Origin: Oceanobacillus jordanicus
Lineage (GTDB): Bacteria > Bacillota > Bacilli > Bacillales > Amphibacillaceae
Length of the DNA stretch: 64,000 bases
NCBI RefSeq assembly: GCF_022095695.1
Contig: NZ_JAIFZM010000019.1
Location: 1 to 64,000, forward strand
Reading direction: 5' to 3'
In this document: in pieces, positions 29,917 through 45,359 of the stretch
Position numbering within the stretch: position 1 is the stretch's first letter
How the letters are laid out: each line of letters begins with the position of its first letter
Made by a program: the position numbers and the translations under genes
The notes under the pieces: generated by a model
What the model was told of the DNA's origin: nothing
The model's input: the letters and a program-made list of their open reading frames with translations, nothing else
The model's database searches: none

Positions 29917-31995
29917 ATGGCTAGAGAGTTCTCCTTGGAAAAGACGCGTAATATTGGGATTATGGCACACATTGATGCAGGTAAAACCACTACTACAGAG
30001 CGTATTCTTTTCTACACAGGACGTATTCATAAAATTGGTGAAACACATGAAGGTGCTTCTCAAATGGACTGGATGGAGCAGGAGCAAGAGCGTGGTATTA
30101 CAATTACTTCCGCTGCAACAACTGCTGCGTGGGATGACCACCGTATCAATATAATTGATACACCAGGTCACGTAGACTTCACTGTTGAAGTTGAACGTTC
30201 ACTACGTGTACTTGATGGTGCCGTTACGGTTCTTGATGCTCAATCAGGTGTTGAACCTCAAACAGAAACAGTTTGGCGTCAGGCTACTACGTATGGTGTA
30301 CCAAGAATTGTTTTCATTAACAAAATGGACAAAATTGGTGCAGACTTCCTATACTCTACAGGTACTTTGAAAGAACGTCTTGGTGCAAACGCGCATCCTG
30401 TACAGCTACCAATTGGTGCTGAAGACGAATTCGAAGGTATTATTGACCTTGTAAATATGGAAGCTCACTTCTACCTTGATGATCTTGGTACAAAAGCAGA
30501 GTCTCGCGAGATTCCTGCTGAGTACAAGGAAAAGGCAGAAGAACTACGCGCTAGCTTAATCGAAGCTGTATCTGAGCTTGATGAAGAACTAATGATGAAA
30601 TTCCTAGAAGGAGAAGAAATCTCCAACGAAGAATTGAATAATGCGATTCGTCAGGCAACACTGGATGTAGAATTCTACCCAGTATACTGTGGTTCAGCAT
30701 TTAAGAACAAAGGTGTTCAATTAATGCTTGATGGTGTTATCAAGTATCTTCCAGCACCAACTGATGTTGCTGCTATCGAAGGGATTATTCCTGGAACAGA
30801 AGAGAAAGTTACACGTCCGGCAGATGATAAAGCACCATTCTCAGCACTAGCATTTAAAGTAATGACAGACCCATACGTTGGTAAGTTAACATTCTTCCGC
30901 GTATACTCTGGGACTTTAGATTCTGGTTCTTATGTTAAAAACTCTGTTAAAGACAAACGCGAACGCGTTGGTCGTATCCTACAGATGCACGCAAACTCCC
31001 GTGAAGAAATCTCAAAAGTTTATTCCGGTGAAATTGCTGCTGCAGTTGGTCTTAAAGATACAACTACAGGGGACACCCTTTGTGATGAAAAGGATCTAGT
31101 TATTCTAGAATCCATGGACTTCCCTGAGCCGGTTATTGGGGTTGCAATCGAACCTAAAACAAAAGCCGATCAGGATAAAATGGGTATCGCTCTAGGTAAA
31201 CTTGCTGAAGAGGATCCTACCTTCAGAACAGAAACAAATGTCGAAACAGGACAAACGATCATCTCTGGTATGGGTGAACTTCACCTTGATGTCATTGTTG
31301 ACCGCCTGAAGCGTGAATTTAAAGTTGAAGCGAATGTTGGTGCGCCACAAGTAGCATACCGTGAAACATTCCGTTCAGCAGCTGAAGTCGAAGGTAAATT
31401 CGTACGTCAGTCAGGTGGACGTGGGCAATACGGACACGTTTGGGTTAAATTTGAGCCAAACGAAGAAGGTGCCGGCTTTGAATTTGTAAACAAGGTTGTT
31501 GGTGGGGTCGTACCACGTGAGTACATCGGATCTGTTGAAGCAGGTATTGAAGAAGCATTGAAAAATGGTGTATTAGCTGGCTATCCATTAATAGATGTTA
31601 AAGCAACTCTATATGATGGAAGTTACCATGATGTCGATTCCAACGAGATGGCATTTAAAATCGCTGGATCAATGGCATTGAAAGCAGCGAAAAACAAATG
31701 TAGCCCAGTTATACTTGAGCCAATCGCAAAAGTAGAAATTGTTATCCCTGAGGAATATCTTGGTGATATCATGGGTGACGTAACAAGTCGTCGTGGTCGT
31801 GTGGAAGGTATGGAAGCACGCGGAACTGCACAGGTAGTAAGAGGATTTGTTCCTTTATCTCAAATGTTCGGTTACGCAACTGCATTACGTTCTAACACCC
31901 AAGGACGCGGAGTCTTTACCATGCATTTTGATCATTACGAAGAAGTGCCGAAAAGCATCTCTGAAGAAATTATCAAGAAAAATGCAGGTGAATAA
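29917..31995 (+). CDS. fusA: elongation factor G
   Basis: The 692-residue translocation GTPase has G1 AHIDAGKTT, the effector-loop [12 protein letters not shown]3 DTPGHVDF and G4 [10 protein letters not shown], followed by domains II-V. The [11 protein letters not shown] segment of domain IV contains the tip that enters the decoding site. Length equals B. subtilis EF-G. GGAAGGAG precedes the ATG. Confidence 0.98.
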   Translation: MAREFSLEKTRNIGIMAHIDAGKTTTTERILFYTGRIHKIGETHEGASQMDWMEQEQERGITITSAATTAAWDDHRINIIDTPGHVDFTVEVERSLRVLDGAVTVLDAQSGVEPQTETVWRQATTYGVPRIVFINKMDKIGADFLYSTGTLKERLGANAHPVQLPIGAEDEFEGIIDLVNMEAHFYLDDLGTKAESREIPAEYKEKAEELRASLIEAVSELDEELMMKFLEGEEISNEELNNAIRQATLDVEFYPVYCGSAFKNKGVQLMLDGVIKYLPAPTDVAAIEGIIPGTEEKVTRPADDKAPFSALAFKVMTDPYVGKLTFFRVYSGTLDSGSYVKNSVKDKRERVGRILQMHANSREEISKVYSGEIAAAVGLKDTTTGDTLCDEKDLVILESMDFPEPVIGVAIEPKTKADQDKMGIALGKLAEEDPTFRTETNVETGQTIISGMGELHLDVIVDRLKREFKVEANVGAPQVAYRETFRSAAEVEGKFVRQSGGRGQYGHVWVKFEPNEEGAGFEFVNKVVGGVVPREYIGSVEAGIEEALKNGVLAGYPLIDVKATLYDGSYHDVDSNEMAFKIAGSMALKAAKNKCSPVILEPIAKVEIVIPEEYLGDIMGDVTSRRGRVEGMEARGTAQVVRGFVPLSQMFGYATALRSNTQGRGVFTMHFDHYEEVPKSISEEIIKKNAGE

Positions 31996-32033
31996 TTGAT
32001 TTTTTTCTGCAACTAAAGTATAACTTTAGTGAA

Positions 32034-32066
32034 GGCTAAGAAATAATCTAGTATTGTTTCTTAGCC
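32034..32066 (+). other. hairpins between fusA and tuf
   Basis: GGCTAAGAAA (32034-32043) and TTTCTTAGCC (32057-32066) form a perfect 10-bp stem; ACTAAAGT/ACTTTAGT lies just upstream. No T run follows, so it is not a usual terminator. It may be an mRNA processing or stability site that raises tuf expression. Confidence 0.5.
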
Positions 32067-32115
32067 ACACATAAATCTTACAAATACTTTTATTTATTTA
32101 AAGGAGGAACTATAA

Positions 32116-33306
<1,191 letters not shown>

Positions 33307-33318
33307 TACCTTTTCAAA

Positions 33319-33349
33319 AGGACTGCGCACTATGCGCGGTCCTTTTTTT
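33319..33349 (+). terminator. terminator of the str operon
   Basis: AGGACTGCGC (33319-33328) pairs with GCGCGGTCCT (33334-33343) with one wobble, then seven T. Confidence 0.95.
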
Positions 33350-33650
33350 GGTTTTTAACAAGAAGTCAATCTTCGTTGGAAACTGTACAAAACCTATTAA
33401 ACAACCAAGCACTTGGTTTGAATTAACCACAACGAAGTTCCAATCGTATAAAGATGTATTTAGTAAAGTAACACAAACCTTCTAAAGACGAGGGGTTAAT
33501 AGAGTTTTCTTAATAGAGATAAATGAACTATATCCTAGAGAACCATATAGAATCGCACAAGTAGGTCAGAAAGCCATAATTTCTGACTTACACACTTCTT
33601 CTTCTCCAAAAGGTTAACACGTGAGAAATTTATTAAAGAGATTTCCACAC
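33350..33650. other. gene-free spacer before the S10 operon
   Basis: About 300 bases with no credible reading frame on either strand. A hairpin GGTCAGAAA/TTTCTGACT lies at about 33565-33588 without a T tail. In B. subtilis ybaC lies between tuf and rpsJ; nothing like it is seen here. Confidence 0.6.
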
Positions 33651-33654
33651 ACCC

Positions 33655-33683
33655 TTGCATTTAGTAGCGATAGTTAGTATAAT
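33655..33683 (+). promoter_or_regulatory. upstream S10-operon promoter
   Basis: TTGCAT (33655-33660), a 17-bp spacer and a perfect TATAAT (33678-33683). Confidence 0.75.
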
Positions 33684-33724
33684 ACATAGATGTGCGACCC
33701 AATGAATGTTTTTTACAAAAAGGG

Positions 33725-33753
33725 TTGCAATGACCGTATAAATTCTATATAAT
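33725..33753 (+). promoter_or_regulatory. downstream S10-operon promoter
   Basis: TTGCAA (33725-33730), a 17-bp spacer and a perfect TATAAT (33748-33753), 70 bp after the first promoter. The following leader of about 120 nt contains a GC-rich hairpin-prone stretch (about 33797-33832) before the rpsJ ribosome-binding site. Confidence 0.8.
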
Positions 33754-33859
33754 AAGAATGTTGGTCATCAAAGGCGATGAAGCGGAAGGTTGTTGGCACA
33801 CCCGGCCCCTTTGCCATGGCGGGTTGTCGAGATATTTTCGTGGAGAATGTCTATAATAA

Positions 33860-34192
<333 letters not shown>

Positions 34193-34222
34193 ATAAATGT
34201 TTTACTATAGGAGGTGTAACGG

Positions 34223-34852
34223 ATGACGAAAGGAATCTTAGGTCGTAAAATCGGCATGACTCAGCTATTTTCTGAAACTGGTGAATTAGTACCTGTGACT
34301 GTAATTCAAGCTGAGCCAAACGTAGTTCTACAAAAAAGAACATTAGAAAATGATGGCTATGAAGCACTGCAAATCGGTTTTGCTGATGAAAAAGGATCAC
34401 GTACTAACAAGGCGGAAAAAGGCCATGCTGACAAAGCAAACACAGCCCCTAAGCGCTACGTTCGTGAAATCCGTGACGCGAAGCTTGACGAACATGAAGT
34501 TGGTCAAGAAATCAGCGTTGAAGTTTTTCAAGCAGGAGACAAGATCGACGTAACAGGCACAACCAAAGGTAAAGGATTCCAAGGTTCTATTAAACGCCAC
34601 AATCAACAACGTGGTCCAATGTCCCATGGTTCTCATTACCACAGAAGCCCTGGTTCACTAGGTGCGGTTGACCCAATGCGTGTCTTCAAAGGACGTCCAC
34701 TACCAGGTCAAATGGGTGGAACACAGGTAACAATTCAAAACCTTGAGGTTGTTAGTGTAGATGCTGAACGCAACTTGCTATTAATCAAAGGTAATGTACC
34801 AGGTGCAAAAAAATCATTCGTAAAAATTACGAGTGCAGTAAAGGCTAACTAA
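34223..34852 (+). CDS. rplC: 50S ribosomal protein L3
   Basis: 209 residues. The internal extension [34 protein letters not shown] reaches toward the peptidyl-transferase centre. L3 is an early assembly protein. AGGAGGTG precedes the ATG 30 nt after rpsJ. Confidence 0.98.
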   Translation: MTKGILGRKIGMTQLFSETGELVPVTVIQAEPNVVLQKRTLENDGYEALQIGFADEKGSRTNKAEKGHADKANTAPKRYVREIRDAKLDEHEVGQEISVEVFQAGDKIDVTGTTKGKGFQGSIKRHNQQRGPMSHGSHYHRSPGSLGAVDPMRVFKGRPLPGQMGGTQVTIQNLEVVSVDAERNLLLIKGNVPGAKKSFVKITSAVKAN

Positions 34853-34878
34853 TCACACACACGAAGGGAGGATATGTC

Positions 34879-35502
34879 ATGCCTAAAGTAGCACTATTAA
34901 AACAAGACGGTTCACAAGCTGGTGATCTGGAATTAAATGATTCTGTATTTGGAATTGAACCAAATACACATGTTTTACATGAAGCAGTAGTAATGCAACG
35001 TGCATCTATGCGTCAAGGAACTCATGCAGTTAAAGGTCGTTCTGACGTACGCGGTGGTGGTCGTAAACCATGGCGTCAAAAAGGAACTGGCCGTGCGCGT
35101 CAAGGTTCTATTCGCTCTCCACAATGGGTAGGCGGAGGTGTAGTGTTTGGTCCAACACCACGCAGCTACAGCTACAAACTACCTAAAAAGGTACGTCGTC
35201 TAGCACTAAGATCTGCACTTTCTTCTAAAGTACAAGAAGAAAATCTAGTAGTATTGGAAAGTCTAGCGATGGATGCTCCAAAAACAAAAGAAGTAGTGAG
35301 CATGCTTAAAGCACTTAATGTGGATACAAAAGCATTGATCGTAACTGCTGAGAAAGACGAAACGGTTATCCGTTCCGCAAACAACCTTCAATCTGTTAAA
35401 GTTCTAACTGTTGAAGAAGTAAATGTTCTAGATTTGCTTACGCATGACAAGCTGATCCTAACGAAGGATGCAGCTGAAAAAGCAGGGGAGGTGCTTGCAT
35501 AA
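34879..35502 (+). CDS. rplD: 50S ribosomal protein L4
   Basis: 207 residues. The basic loop [40 protein letters not shown] lines the exit tunnel where macrolide-resistance changes arise; the [12 protein letters not shown] core is wild-type. The stop overlaps the rplW start by one base (TAATG). Confidence 0.98.
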   Translation: MPKVALLKQDGSQAGDLELNDSVFGIEPNTHVLHEAVVMQRASMRQGTHAVKGRSDVRGGGRKPWRQKGTGRARQGSIRSPQWVGGGVVFGPTPRSYSYKLPKKVRRLALRSALSSKVQEENLVVLESLAMDAPKTKEVVSMLKALNVDTKALIVTAEKDETVIRSANNLQSVKVLTVEEVNVLDLLTHDKLILTKDAAEKAGEVLA

Positions 35503-35789
35503 TGAAAGATCCACGTGATATTATAAAGCGCCCTGTCATTACAGAGAATTCTGCTGACTTAATGGAACAAAAGAAATATACGTTTGAAGTAAGTACTAAA
35601 GCCAATAAAACAGAGATCAAAGATGCTATTGAACTTGTATTTGGCGTTAAAGTAGATAAAGTAAACACAATGAACCTTAAAGGTAAATTTAAGCGAATGG
35701 GAAGATACGGTGGTTACCGTCCAAACCGCAAAAAAGCTATCGTTCAACTTTCAGAAGACAGTAAAGATCTGGAAATCTTCGAAGGTTAA
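35502..35789 (+). CDS. rplW: 50S ribosomal protein L23
   Basis: 95 residues with [25 protein letters not shown] and the long loop [22 protein letters not shown]23 sits at the tunnel exit and docks trigger factor and SRP. It is coupled to rplD through a one-base overlap; the AGGGGAGGTG ribosome-binding site lies inside rplD. Confidence 0.97.
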   Translation: MKDPRDIIKRPVITENSADLMEQKKYTFEVSTKANKTEIKDAIELVFGVKVDKVNTMNLKGKFKRMGRYGGYRPNRKKAIVQLSEDSKDLEIFEG

Positions 35790-35820
35790 CTAGAAAATCT
35801 CGTGAAGGAGGGAAAACAAG

Positions 35821-36651
35821 ATGGCGATTAAAAAATTCAAACCAACGTCTAACGGAAGACGTAATATGTCAGTGTCTGATTTCGCGGAAATCACTACAGA
35901 CACTCCAGAGAAATCCCTTTTAAGCCCGTTGTACAAACGTGGTGGTCGTAACAACCAAGGGAAACTAACTGTTCGTCATCAAGGTGGCGGTCATAAGCGT
36001 CAATACCGTATTATCGACTTTAAACGTGATAAAGATGGTATACCAGGACGCGTTGCTACTATTGAGTATGATCCAAACCGTTCAGCTAACATTGCACTAA
36101 TCAATTACGCTGATGGTGAAAAACGCTACATTTTGGCTCCGAAAGGACTAAAAGTAGGACAAAAAATCGAATCTGGTGTAGATGCGGATATCAAAGTAGG
36201 TAACGCACTTCCACTTGCTAACATTCCAGTTGGTACAATTATTCATAACGTTGAATTAAAGCCAGGACGCGGTGGTCAATTAGCTCGTTCTGCTGGTGCG
36301 GAAGCACAAATTCTTGGTCGTGAAGAAAAGTACACACTTGTTCGTTTAGCATCAGGTGAAGTTCGTCTAGTTCTTACAACTTGTCGTGCAACTGTTGGCC
36401 AGGTTGGAAACTTAGAACATGAACTTATTCGTATCGGTAAAGCTGGTCGTTCACGCTGGTTAAACAAACGCCCTACAGTTCGTGGTTCTGTAATGAACCC
36501 TAACGATCACCCACACGGTGGTGGTGAAGGACGTGCGCCAATCGGACGTAAATCACCAATGTCACCTTGGGGCAAACCTACACTTGGTTACAAAACTCGT
36601 AAACGTAATAAGCCGACTGATAAATATATCGTTCGTAAACGTAAAAAATAA
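35821..36651 (+). CDS. rplB: 50S ribosomal protein L2
   Basis: 276 residues with [23 protein letters not shown] near the N-terminus and the C-terminal [23 protein letters not shown], whose histidine region lies close to the peptidyl-transferase centre. It is among the most conserved ribosomal proteins and is intact here. Confidence 0.98.
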   Translation: MAIKKFKPTSNGRRNMSVSDFAEITTDTPEKSLLSPLYKRGGRNNQGKLTVRHQGGGHKRQYRIIDFKRDKDGIPGRVATIEYDPNRSANIALINYADGEKRYILAPKGLKVGQKIESGVDADIKVGNALPLANIPVGTIIHNVELKPGRGGQLARSAGAEAQILGREEKYTLVRLASGEVRLVLTTCRATVGQVGNLEHELIRIGKAGRSRWLNKRPTVRGSVMNPNDHPHGGGEGRAPIGRKSPMSPWGKPTLGYKTRKRNKPTDKYIVRKRKK

Positions 36652-36709
36652 TCGAAAGTAGTGGACGGGATTATATACCCGTCTCTCAATTGCGGAAGGA
36701 GGTTTATCC

Positions 36710-36988
36710 ATGGGTCGTAGCTTGAAAAAAGGACCTTTTGCAGATGACCATCTATTGTCAAAGATCGAGAAATTAAATGAAGACGACAAGAAACAGGTAG
36801 TAAAAACCTGGTCACGTCGTTCAACAATATTCCCTACTTTTATTGGTCACACTGTTGCTGTATATGATGGACGTAAACACGTACCAGTCTATATCACAGA
36901 AGACATGGTCGGTCATAAACTAGGTGAATTCGCGCCAACTCGCACGTATAAAGGGCATGGTGGCGATGATAAGAAAACTAAACGCTAA
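36710..36988 (+). CDS. rpsS: 30S ribosomal protein S19
   Basis: 92 residues with [14 protein letters not shown] and the [16 protein letters not shown] motif. S19 is in the 30S head near the A-site finger. A 20-nt hairpin, GACGGG/CCCGTC at 36664-36683, lies in the gap before it. Confidence 0.98.
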   Translation: MGRSLKKGPFADDHLLSKIEKLNEDDKKQVVKTWSRRSTIFPTFIGHTVAVYDGRKHVPVYITEDMVGHKLGEFAPTRTYKGHGGDDKKTKR

Positions 36989-37006
36989 TGAGAGGAGGCA
37001 CTAAGT

Positions 37007-37348
37007 ATGCAAGCTAAAGCCATGGCGAAATCGGTTCGTATTGCTCCTCGTAAAGTACGATTAGTCGTTGATTTAATTCGAGGAAAAAACGTTGGCGAAG
37101 CAGTTGCAATTCTACGCCACACACAACGCGGTGCTTCTCCAGTCGTAGAGAAGGTTTTGAAGTCTGCTATCGCAAACGCAGAACACAACTACGAAATGGA
37201 CCCGGACAATCTAGTGATTTCCGAAGCATTTGTAAATGAAGGTGCTACATTGAAACGTTTCCGTCCACGTGCACAAGGACGTGCAAGTAAAATTAATAAA
37301 CGCACAAGCCACATTACAGTGGTTGTAACAGAAAAGAAGGAGGGATAG
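37007..37348 (+). CDS. rplV: 50S ribosomal protein L22
   Basis: 113 residues with [20 protein letters not shown] and the C-terminal beta-hairpin [25 protein letters not shown] that lines the exit tunnel. The hairpin has no insertions or deletions of the kind seen in macrolide resistance. Confidence 0.98.
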   Translation: MQAKAMAKSVRIAPRKVRLVVDLIRGKNVGEAVAILRHTQRGASPVVEKVLKSAIANAEHNYEMDPDNLVISEAFVNEGATLKRFRPRAQGRASKINKRTSHITVVVTEKKEG

Positions 37349-37351
37349 TCA

Positions 37352-37993
37352 GTGGGTCAAAAAGTAAATCCAACGGGTCTTCGTGTCGGCATCATTAAAG
37401 ACTGGGAGTCAAAATGGTATGCTGGTAAAGACTATGCAGACTTACTACATGAAGATATTAAAATCAGAGAATATCTTGAAAACCGTTTGCGTATTGCTGC
37501 TGTTTCTTCTATCGACATCGAGCGCGCAGCTAATCGCGTAAACATCACTATTCATACTGGGAAACCAGGAATGGTAATTGGTAAAGGCGGTTCTGAAGTA
37601 GAAGCTCTACGTAAATCATTGAACAGCTTGACTGGTAAACGAGTGCACATCAACATTGTTGAAATTAAGAAAGTTGATCTTGATGCAACACTAGTTGCAG
37701 AAAACATTGCTCGTCAATTAGAAAACCGTATCTCATTCCGTCGTGCACAAAAGCAATCAATTCAACGTGCAATGCGCGGAGGAGCAAAAGGAATCAAAAC
37801 ACAAGTTTCCGGACGTCTTGGTGGAGCAGATATCGCTCGTGCGGAACATTATAGTGAAGGAACAGTACCACTACACACATTGCGTGCTGATATCGATTAT
37901 GGTACAGCTGAAGCAGATACTACTTACGGTAAACTAGGTGTTAAAGTGTGGATCTATCGTGGGGAAGTCCTTCCAACTAAATCAAACAAATAA
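37352..37993 (+). CDS. rpsC: 30S ribosomal protein S3
   Basis: 213 residues: an N-terminal KH domain with the GxxG loop in [13 protein letters not shown] and a C-terminal domain with [13 protein letters not shown]3 is at the mRNA entry site. GTG start at 37352 with AGGAGGG; it begins 3 nt after rplV. Confidence 0.98.
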   Translation: MGQKVNPTGLRVGIIKDWESKWYAGKDYADLLHEDIKIREYLENRLRIAAVSSIDIERAANRVNITIHTGKPGMVIGKGGSEVEALRKSLNSLTGKRVHINIVEIKKVDLDATLVAENIARQLENRISFRRAQKQSIQRAMRGGAKGIKTQVSGRLGGADIARAEHYSEGTVPLHTLRADIDYGTAEADTTYGKLGVKVWIYRGEVLPTKSNK

Positions 37994-38636
<643 letters not shown>

Positions 38637-38661
38637 AAATCTGAGAGGAGGTTAGCCTCGA

Positions 38662-38925
38662 ATGACTGAACGTAATGATCGTAAGGTATATACAGGCCGT
38701 GTCGTATCAGACAAAATGGATAAAACAATTACAGTATTAGTTGAAACTTATAAGTTTCATAAACTATACGGTAAACGTGTAAAATACTCTAAGAAATTCA
38801 AAACACATGACGAGAACAACCAGGCAAAAACTGGAGATGTTGTGCGTATCATGGAAACTCGTCCGCTATCAGCAACTAAACGTTTCCGTTTGGTTGAAGT
38901 CGTTGAAGAAGCGGTAATTATATAA
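38662..38925 (+). CDS. rpsQ: 30S ribosomal protein S17
   Basis: 87 residues with [21 protein letters not shown] and the OB-fold signature [26 protein letters not shown]. It is an early 16S rRNA 5'-domain binder. Confidence 0.98.
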   Translation: MTERNDRKVYTGRVVSDKMDKTITVLVETYKFHKLYGKRVKYSKKFKTHDENNQAKTGDVVRIMETRPLSATKRFRLVEVVEEAVII

Positions 38926-38928
38926 TAA

Positions 38929-39336
<408 letters not shown>

Positions 39337-39340
39337 GAGC

Positions 39341-39484
39341 AGTTCAGGCCGAGTGTGAAAAGGGCCGAGAAGTTCGAGGCGGCGAAGCTTTGAGAAACGG
39401 AACGTATAGAGTAAATACGTGAGTATCGGAAAAGTAAGCCAACGAAGAAATTCGATGCGCCATTTTTACAGGAGACTTTGAACT
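39341..39484 (+). repeat. 144-bp intergenic element with AGTTCA/TGAACT ends
   Basis: The spacer between rplN and rplX is 192 nt, whereas the other spacers from rplX through rplO are 13-32 nt. The extra sequence is bounded by AGTTCA (39341-39346) and its inverted copy TGAACT (39479-39484). It contains a central hairpin ACGTAT/ATACGT (39402-39420) and no reading frame. A non-coding mobile or dispersed repeat inserted in the spc operon is the simplest reading; I believe similar sequences recur in Bacillaceae genomes but cannot show it here. Confidence 0.6.
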
Positions 39485-39528
39485 TCCGCTATAAGCTAAA
39501 ATTAGCCTTGCAAGGAGGTGCGTCAAGC

Positions 39529-39840
39529 ATGCATGTAAAAAAAGGTGATAAAGTTAAAGTAATATCCGGTAAAGACCGCGGTAAAGAAGGCACAATCCTA
39601 GAAGTGAACCCAGCTCAGGAGCGCGTTCTTGTAGAAGGCATTAACATGATGAAAAAACATGCGAAACCTTCACAGGAAAATCCACAAGGTGGAATCCTAA
39701 ACCAAGAAGCTCCAATCCACGCTTCTAACGTAATGCCAATAGATCCTAAATCCGGTGAACCAACTCGCGTTGGGTATGAAGTACGTGACGGAAAGAAAGT
39801 CCGCATCGCTAAAAAATCCGGTGAAGCAATAGATAAATAA
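39529..39840 (+). CDS. rplX: 50S ribosomal protein L24
   Basis: 103 residues with the N-terminal KOW motif [25 protein letters not shown]. It starts at ATG 39529 after AAGGAGGTG; the frame is open further upstream into the intergenic element but is not conserved there. L24 initiates 50S assembly. Confidence 0.97.
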   Translation: MHVKKGDKVKVISGKDRGKEGTILEVNPAQERVLVEGINMMKKHAKPSQENPQGGILNQEAPIHASNVMPIDPKSGEPTRVGYEVRDGKKVRIAKKSGEAIDK

Positions 39841-39867
39841 TTTAGCGACGAAAGGAGGGCGACATTG

Positions 39868-40407
39868 ATGAATGAATTAAGAAAAAAATACCAAGATGAA
39901 GTATCACCATCTTTGATGAATAAATTTAATTATGAGTCTGTAATGCAGGTACCAGCTGTTGAGAAGATTGTTATCAACATGGGTGTCGGTGATGCAGTTC
40001 AAAACTCTAAAGCATTAGATAGCGCTGTTGAAGAGCTTGCGTTAATTTCTGGTCAAAAACCATTGATCACTCGTGCTAAGAAATCAATCGCTGGTTTCCG
40101 CCTTCGTGAAGGAATGCCGATCGGTGCAAAAGTAACCCTTCGCGGTGAGCGTATGTACGAATTCCTTCAAAAGCTTGTATCGGTATCACTTCCACGTGTA
40201 CGTGACTTCCGTGGTATCTCTAAAAAAGCTTTTGATGGTCGTGGAAACTATACATTAGGTGTAAAAGAACAGCTAATATTCCCGGAAATTAATTATGATA
40301 AAGTTAACAAGGTACGTGGTATGGATATCGTTATTGTAACTTCATCCAATACTGACGAAGAGGCTCGTGAACTTTTAGCTCAGCTAGGCATGCCTTTCCA
40401 AAAATAA
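39868..40407 (+). CDS. rplE: 50S ribosomal protein L5
   Basis: 179 residues, same as B. subtilis, with [30 protein letters not shown] and [22 protein letters not shown]. It binds 5S rRNA in the central protuberance. ATG at 39868, eight bases after AAAGGAGGG; the TTG at 39865 is in frame but less likely. Confidence 0.98.
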   Translation: MNELRKKYQDEVSPSLMNKFNYESVMQVPAVEKIVINMGVGDAVQNSKALDSAVEELALISGQKPLITRAKKSIAGFRLREGMPIGAKVTLRGERMYEFLQKLVSVSLPRVRDFRGISKKAFDGRGNYTLGVKEQLIFPEINYDKVNKVRGMDIVIVTSSNTDEEARELLAQLGMPFQK

Positions 40408-40436
40408 GCTTAGAGCTAATACAAGGAGGGAAAATT

Positions 40437-40622
40437 GTGGCTAAAAAATCAATGATTGCGAAACAAAAACGCCCACAAAAGTATCAAGTACGTGAATATA
40501 CACGTTGCGAACGTTGTGGCCGTCCACATTCTGTAATCCGTAAATTTAAACTTTGCCGTATTTGTTTCCGTGAACTTGCCTACAAAGGTCAAATTCCTGG
40601 TGTCAAAAAAGCAAGCTGGTAA
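40437..40622 (+). CDS. rpsN: 30S ribosomal protein S14 (zinc form)
   Basis: 61 residues, the short S14 type Z. Four cysteines in [10 protein letters not shown] and [10 protein letters not shown] form the zinc site. GTG start at 40437 after AAGGAGGG. A zinc-free paralogue is often encoded elsewhere in Bacillaceae; it is not in this window. Confidence 0.98.
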   Translation: MAKKSMIAKQKRPQKYQVREYTRCERCGRPHSVIRKFKLCRICFRELAYKGQIPGVKKASW

Positions 40623-40651
40623 ACCCCGATTCGGGAAGGAGGTAATTAGTA

Positions 40652-41050
40652 ATGGTTATGACAGATCCAATTGCAGATATGCTAACTCGTATTCGTAATG
40701 CTAACATGGTACGCCATGAAAAGTTAGAGCTTCCGGCTTCAACAATGAAGAAGGAGATCGCTGACATCCTTAAGCGTGAAGGATTCGTTTCAGATTATGA
40801 GTTTGTTGAAGATAACAAACAAGGTGTTTTGCGTATTTTCCTTAAATACGGTACAAACGAAGAACGAGTAATTACAGGTATCAAACGTATTAGTAAGCCA
40901 GGACTACGTGTTTACGCTAAAGCTAATGAAGTACCACGTGTACTTAATGGTTTAGGTATAGCTATTGTCTCAACATCAAAAGGTGTGCTTTCTGATAAAG
41001 AAGCACGTTCACAAGCTGTTGGTGGCGAAGTTCTAGCATACGTTTGGTAA
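40652..41050 (+). CDS. rpsH: 30S ribosomal protein S8
   Basis: 132 residues, starting [28 protein letters not shown] and ending with the conserved [18 protein letters not shown]...[10 protein letters not shown]8 binds the central domain of 16S rRNA and in many bacteria represses spc translation. Confidence 0.98.
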   Translation: MVMTDPIADMLTRIRNANMVRHEKLELPASTMKKEIADILKREGFVSDYEFVEDNKQGVLRIFLKYGTNEERVITGIKRISKPGLRVYAKANEVPRVLNGLGIAIVSTSKGVLSDKEARSQAVGGEVLAYVW

Positions 41051-41080
41051 TTAACATTTTTTGATGAGGAGGTGTATGGA

Positions 41081-41617
41081 ATGTCTCGTATAGGACTTAA
41101 GCCGATTGAAATTCCACAAGGTGTAGAAGTTAAACTTAACGGAACTACAGTGTCTGTGAAAGGACCTAAAGGTGAGTTAACAAGAAACGTACACCAGGAT
41201 ATGAATATTAATATTGAAGATAATGTTGTTACAATTGCACGTCCAAGTGACCACAAAGACCATCGTGCCCTGCACGGAACTACTCGTAGTTTAATCAACA
41301 ACATGGTTGAAGGTGTAAGCAAAGGATTCGAAAAATCCCTTGAAATCATCGGGGTTGGTTACCGTGCAATGAAACAAGGAGACAAAGTTGTGATTAACGC
41401 TGGTTACTCACACCCAGTTGAACTTGATCCAATTGACGGCATTGAAATTGACGTTCCTAAAAACACGCAAGTAATTGTTAAAGGAATTGATAAGGAGCTT
41501 GTTGGTGCAGTTGCTTCCAATATTAGAGCAATCAGACCACCTGAGCCTTATAAAGGAAAAGGTATTCGCTACGAAGGTGAATATGTACGTCGTAAAGAAG
41601 GTAAAACTGCTAAGTAA
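41081..41617 (+). CDS. rplF: 50S ribosomal protein L6
   Basis: 178 residues, starting [16 protein letters not shown], with the two L6 domains and C-terminal [33 protein letters not shown] lies seven bases before the ATG at 41081. It sits near the sarcin-ricin loop. Confidence 0.98.
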   Translation: MSRIGLKPIEIPQGVEVKLNGTTVSVKGPKGELTRNVHQDMNINIEDNVVTIARPSDHKDHRALHGTTRSLINNMVEGVSKGFEKSLEIIGVGYRAMKQGDKVVINAGYSHPVELDPIDGIEIDVPKNTQVIVKGIDKELVGAVASNIRAIRPPEPYKGKGIRYEGEYVRRKEGKTAK

Positions 41618-41649
41618 GACTAGTTAGGGAGCAGAAAGGAGTGACCTAA

Positions 41650-42012
41650 ATGATCACAAAGCCTGACAAAAATATTGTACGTAAAAGAAGGCATGCACGT
41701 GTAAGAAAAAACATTTCTGGTACGGAGCAACGCCCACGTCTTAACGTATATCGTTCAAATAAACACATCTATGCACAGTTAATTGATGACAATAATGGTG
41801 TAACAGTTGCAAGTGCTTCAACTAAAGATAACGAGTTAAAAGTAGAAGCTACTGGCAACCTTGACGCTGCCGTGAAAGTCGGAGAAACTATCGCGAAACG
41901 TGCCCAAGATAAAGGTTACAAATCGGTTGTATTCGATCGCGGAGGCTACCTTTATCATGGACGTGTAAAAGCATTAGCAGATGCTGCCCGTGAGGCAGGT
42001 CTTGAATTTTAA
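41650..42012 (+). CDS. rplR: 50S ribosomal protein L18
   Basis: 120 residues with [33 protein letters not shown] and C-terminal [26 protein letters not shown]. It binds 5S rRNA with L5. Confidence 0.98.
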   Translation: MITKPDKNIVRKRRHARVRKNISGTEQRPRLNVYRSNKHIYAQLIDDNNGVTVASASTKDNELKVEATGNLDAAVKVGETIAKRAQDKGYKSVVFDRGGYLYHGRVKALADAAREAGLEF

Positions 42013-42032
42013 TCGATAAAGGAGGGACATAC

Positions 42033-42536
42033 ATGATGTCAAACATCGATCCGAACAAATTAGATCTTGAAGAACGTGTTGTTACGGTCAACCGTGTTGC
42101 AAAAGTAGTTAAAGGTGGACGTCGTTTCCGCTTTGCTGCTTTAGTAGTTGTCGGTGATAAAAATGGCCATGTAGGATTTGGTACAGGTAAAGCACAAGAA
42201 GTACCAGAAGCAATTAAAAAAGCAGTTGATGATGCGAAGAAAAATCTGATTACAGTACCGATCGTCGGAACTACTATTCCTCATCAAATCAATGGACGTT
42301 TTGGTTCTGGTAATGTATTGATGAAACCTGCAGCAGAGGGTACTGGAGTTATCTCTGGTGGACCGGTTCGTGCCATCCTTGAACTTGCGGGTGTTGGTGA
42401 TATTTTAACAAAATCACTTGGTTCAAATACACCAATTAACATGATTCGTGCAACATTAAACGGTTTAACAAACTTGAAGCGCGCAGAAGACGTAGCAAAA
42501 CTACGTGGAAAGTCTGTGGAAGAACTGTTAGGATAA
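42033..42536 (+). CDS. rpsE: 30S ribosomal protein S5
   Basis: 167 residues with the dsRBD-like N-terminal half [40 protein letters not shown] and [16 protein letters not shown]. Spectinomycin-contact residues in the KGGRRF loop are wild-type. ATG ATG at 42033/42036 are both possible starts behind AAAGGAGGG. Confidence 0.97.
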   Translation: MMSNIDPNKLDLEERVVTVNRVAKVVKGGRRFRFAALVVVGDKNGHVGFGTGKAQEVPEAIKKAVDDAKKNLITVPIVGTTIPHQINGRFGSGNVLMKPAAEGTGVISGGPVRAILELAGVGDILTKSLGSNTPINMIRATLNGLTNLKRAEDVAKLRGKSVEELLG

Positions 42537-42549
42537 GGAGGGAACTGTT

Positions 42550-42732
42550 ATGTCTAAAAAATTAGAAATCACCCTCACGCGTAGTGTTATCGGTGGATCA
42601 GATGTACAAAAGAAAACTGTTCAAGCATTAGGACTTAGAAAGATTCGTCAATCCGTAGTACGTGAAGATACTGATGCCGTTCGCGGTATGGTTAACAAAG
42701 TATCTCATCTAGTAGCGGTTAAAGAACTTTAA
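42550..42732 (+). CDS. rpmD: 50S ribosomal protein L30
   Basis: 60 residues: [54 protein letters not shown]. It starts 13 nt after rpsE with AAGGAGGG. Confidence 0.97.
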   Translation: MSKKLEITLTRSVIGGSDVQKKTVQALGLRKIRQSVVREDTDAVRGMVNKVSHLVAVKEL

Positions 42733-42763
42733 TTATATAATTGCGTAAAGAGGAGGTGCTCGA

Positions 42764-43203
42764 ATGAAACTTCATGAATTGAAGCCATCAGAAGGAACAC
42801 GCACAAATCGTAACCGTGTAGGTCGTGGTATGTCATCTGGTAACGGAAAAACTTCCGGCCGTGGACATAAAGGTCAAAAAGCACGTTCAGGCGGCGGTAC
42901 TCGTCCGGGCTTTGAAGGTGGTCAAATGCCTTTATTCCAACGTTTACCTAAACGTGGATTTACAAACATTCACCGTAAAGAATTTACTATTGTGAACTTA
43001 GATGCGCTAAATCGTTTTGAAGACGGCACAGAAATTACACCTGAGCTATTACTTGAAGAAGGTGTCGTAAGCAAGCTTAATGCTGGTATTAAAGTACTTG
43101 GCAAAGGTGCTATCGAAAAAAAACTTACAGTAAAAGCTCATAAGTTCTCTGCTTCAGCAATTGAAGCAATAGAGGCAGCGGGCGGTAAAACCGAGGTGAT
43201 TTA

Positions 43204-43204
<1 letters not shown>
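42764..43204 (+). CDS. rplO: 50S ribosomal protein L15
   Basis: 146 residues with the glycine-rich extended N-terminus [50 protein letters not shown] that threads into 23S rRNA. Its stop overlaps the secY start by one base (TAATG). Confidence 0.98.
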
Positions 43205-45175
<1,971 letters not shown>

Positions 45176-45197
45176 TCTTTTATTATAACTGTTGTAT

Positions 45198-45321
45198 AGC
45201 CAACGGATGCATTCCGTTGGATGAAAAGTTATAATAAAATGGAGTAATCACATTTGAACGTGCATTGCTTCAAGTTAAGTGACACAGGATTGGATAAGCG
45301 ATAACCCCTATTTAGTAGGGT
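45198..45321 (+). other. hairpin-containing spacer where map is expected
   Basis: CCAACGGA/TCCGTTGG (45198-45218) and ACCCCTA/TAGGGT-type pairing (45303-45321) form two hairpins in the 184-nt gap between adk and the KOW gene. No terminator T run and no reading frame. B. subtilis has the methionine aminopeptidase gene here. Confidence 0.5.
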
Positions 45322-45359
45322 GGCAGTATAAACTATAGCCTAAGTGAAGGTGATCGTTG

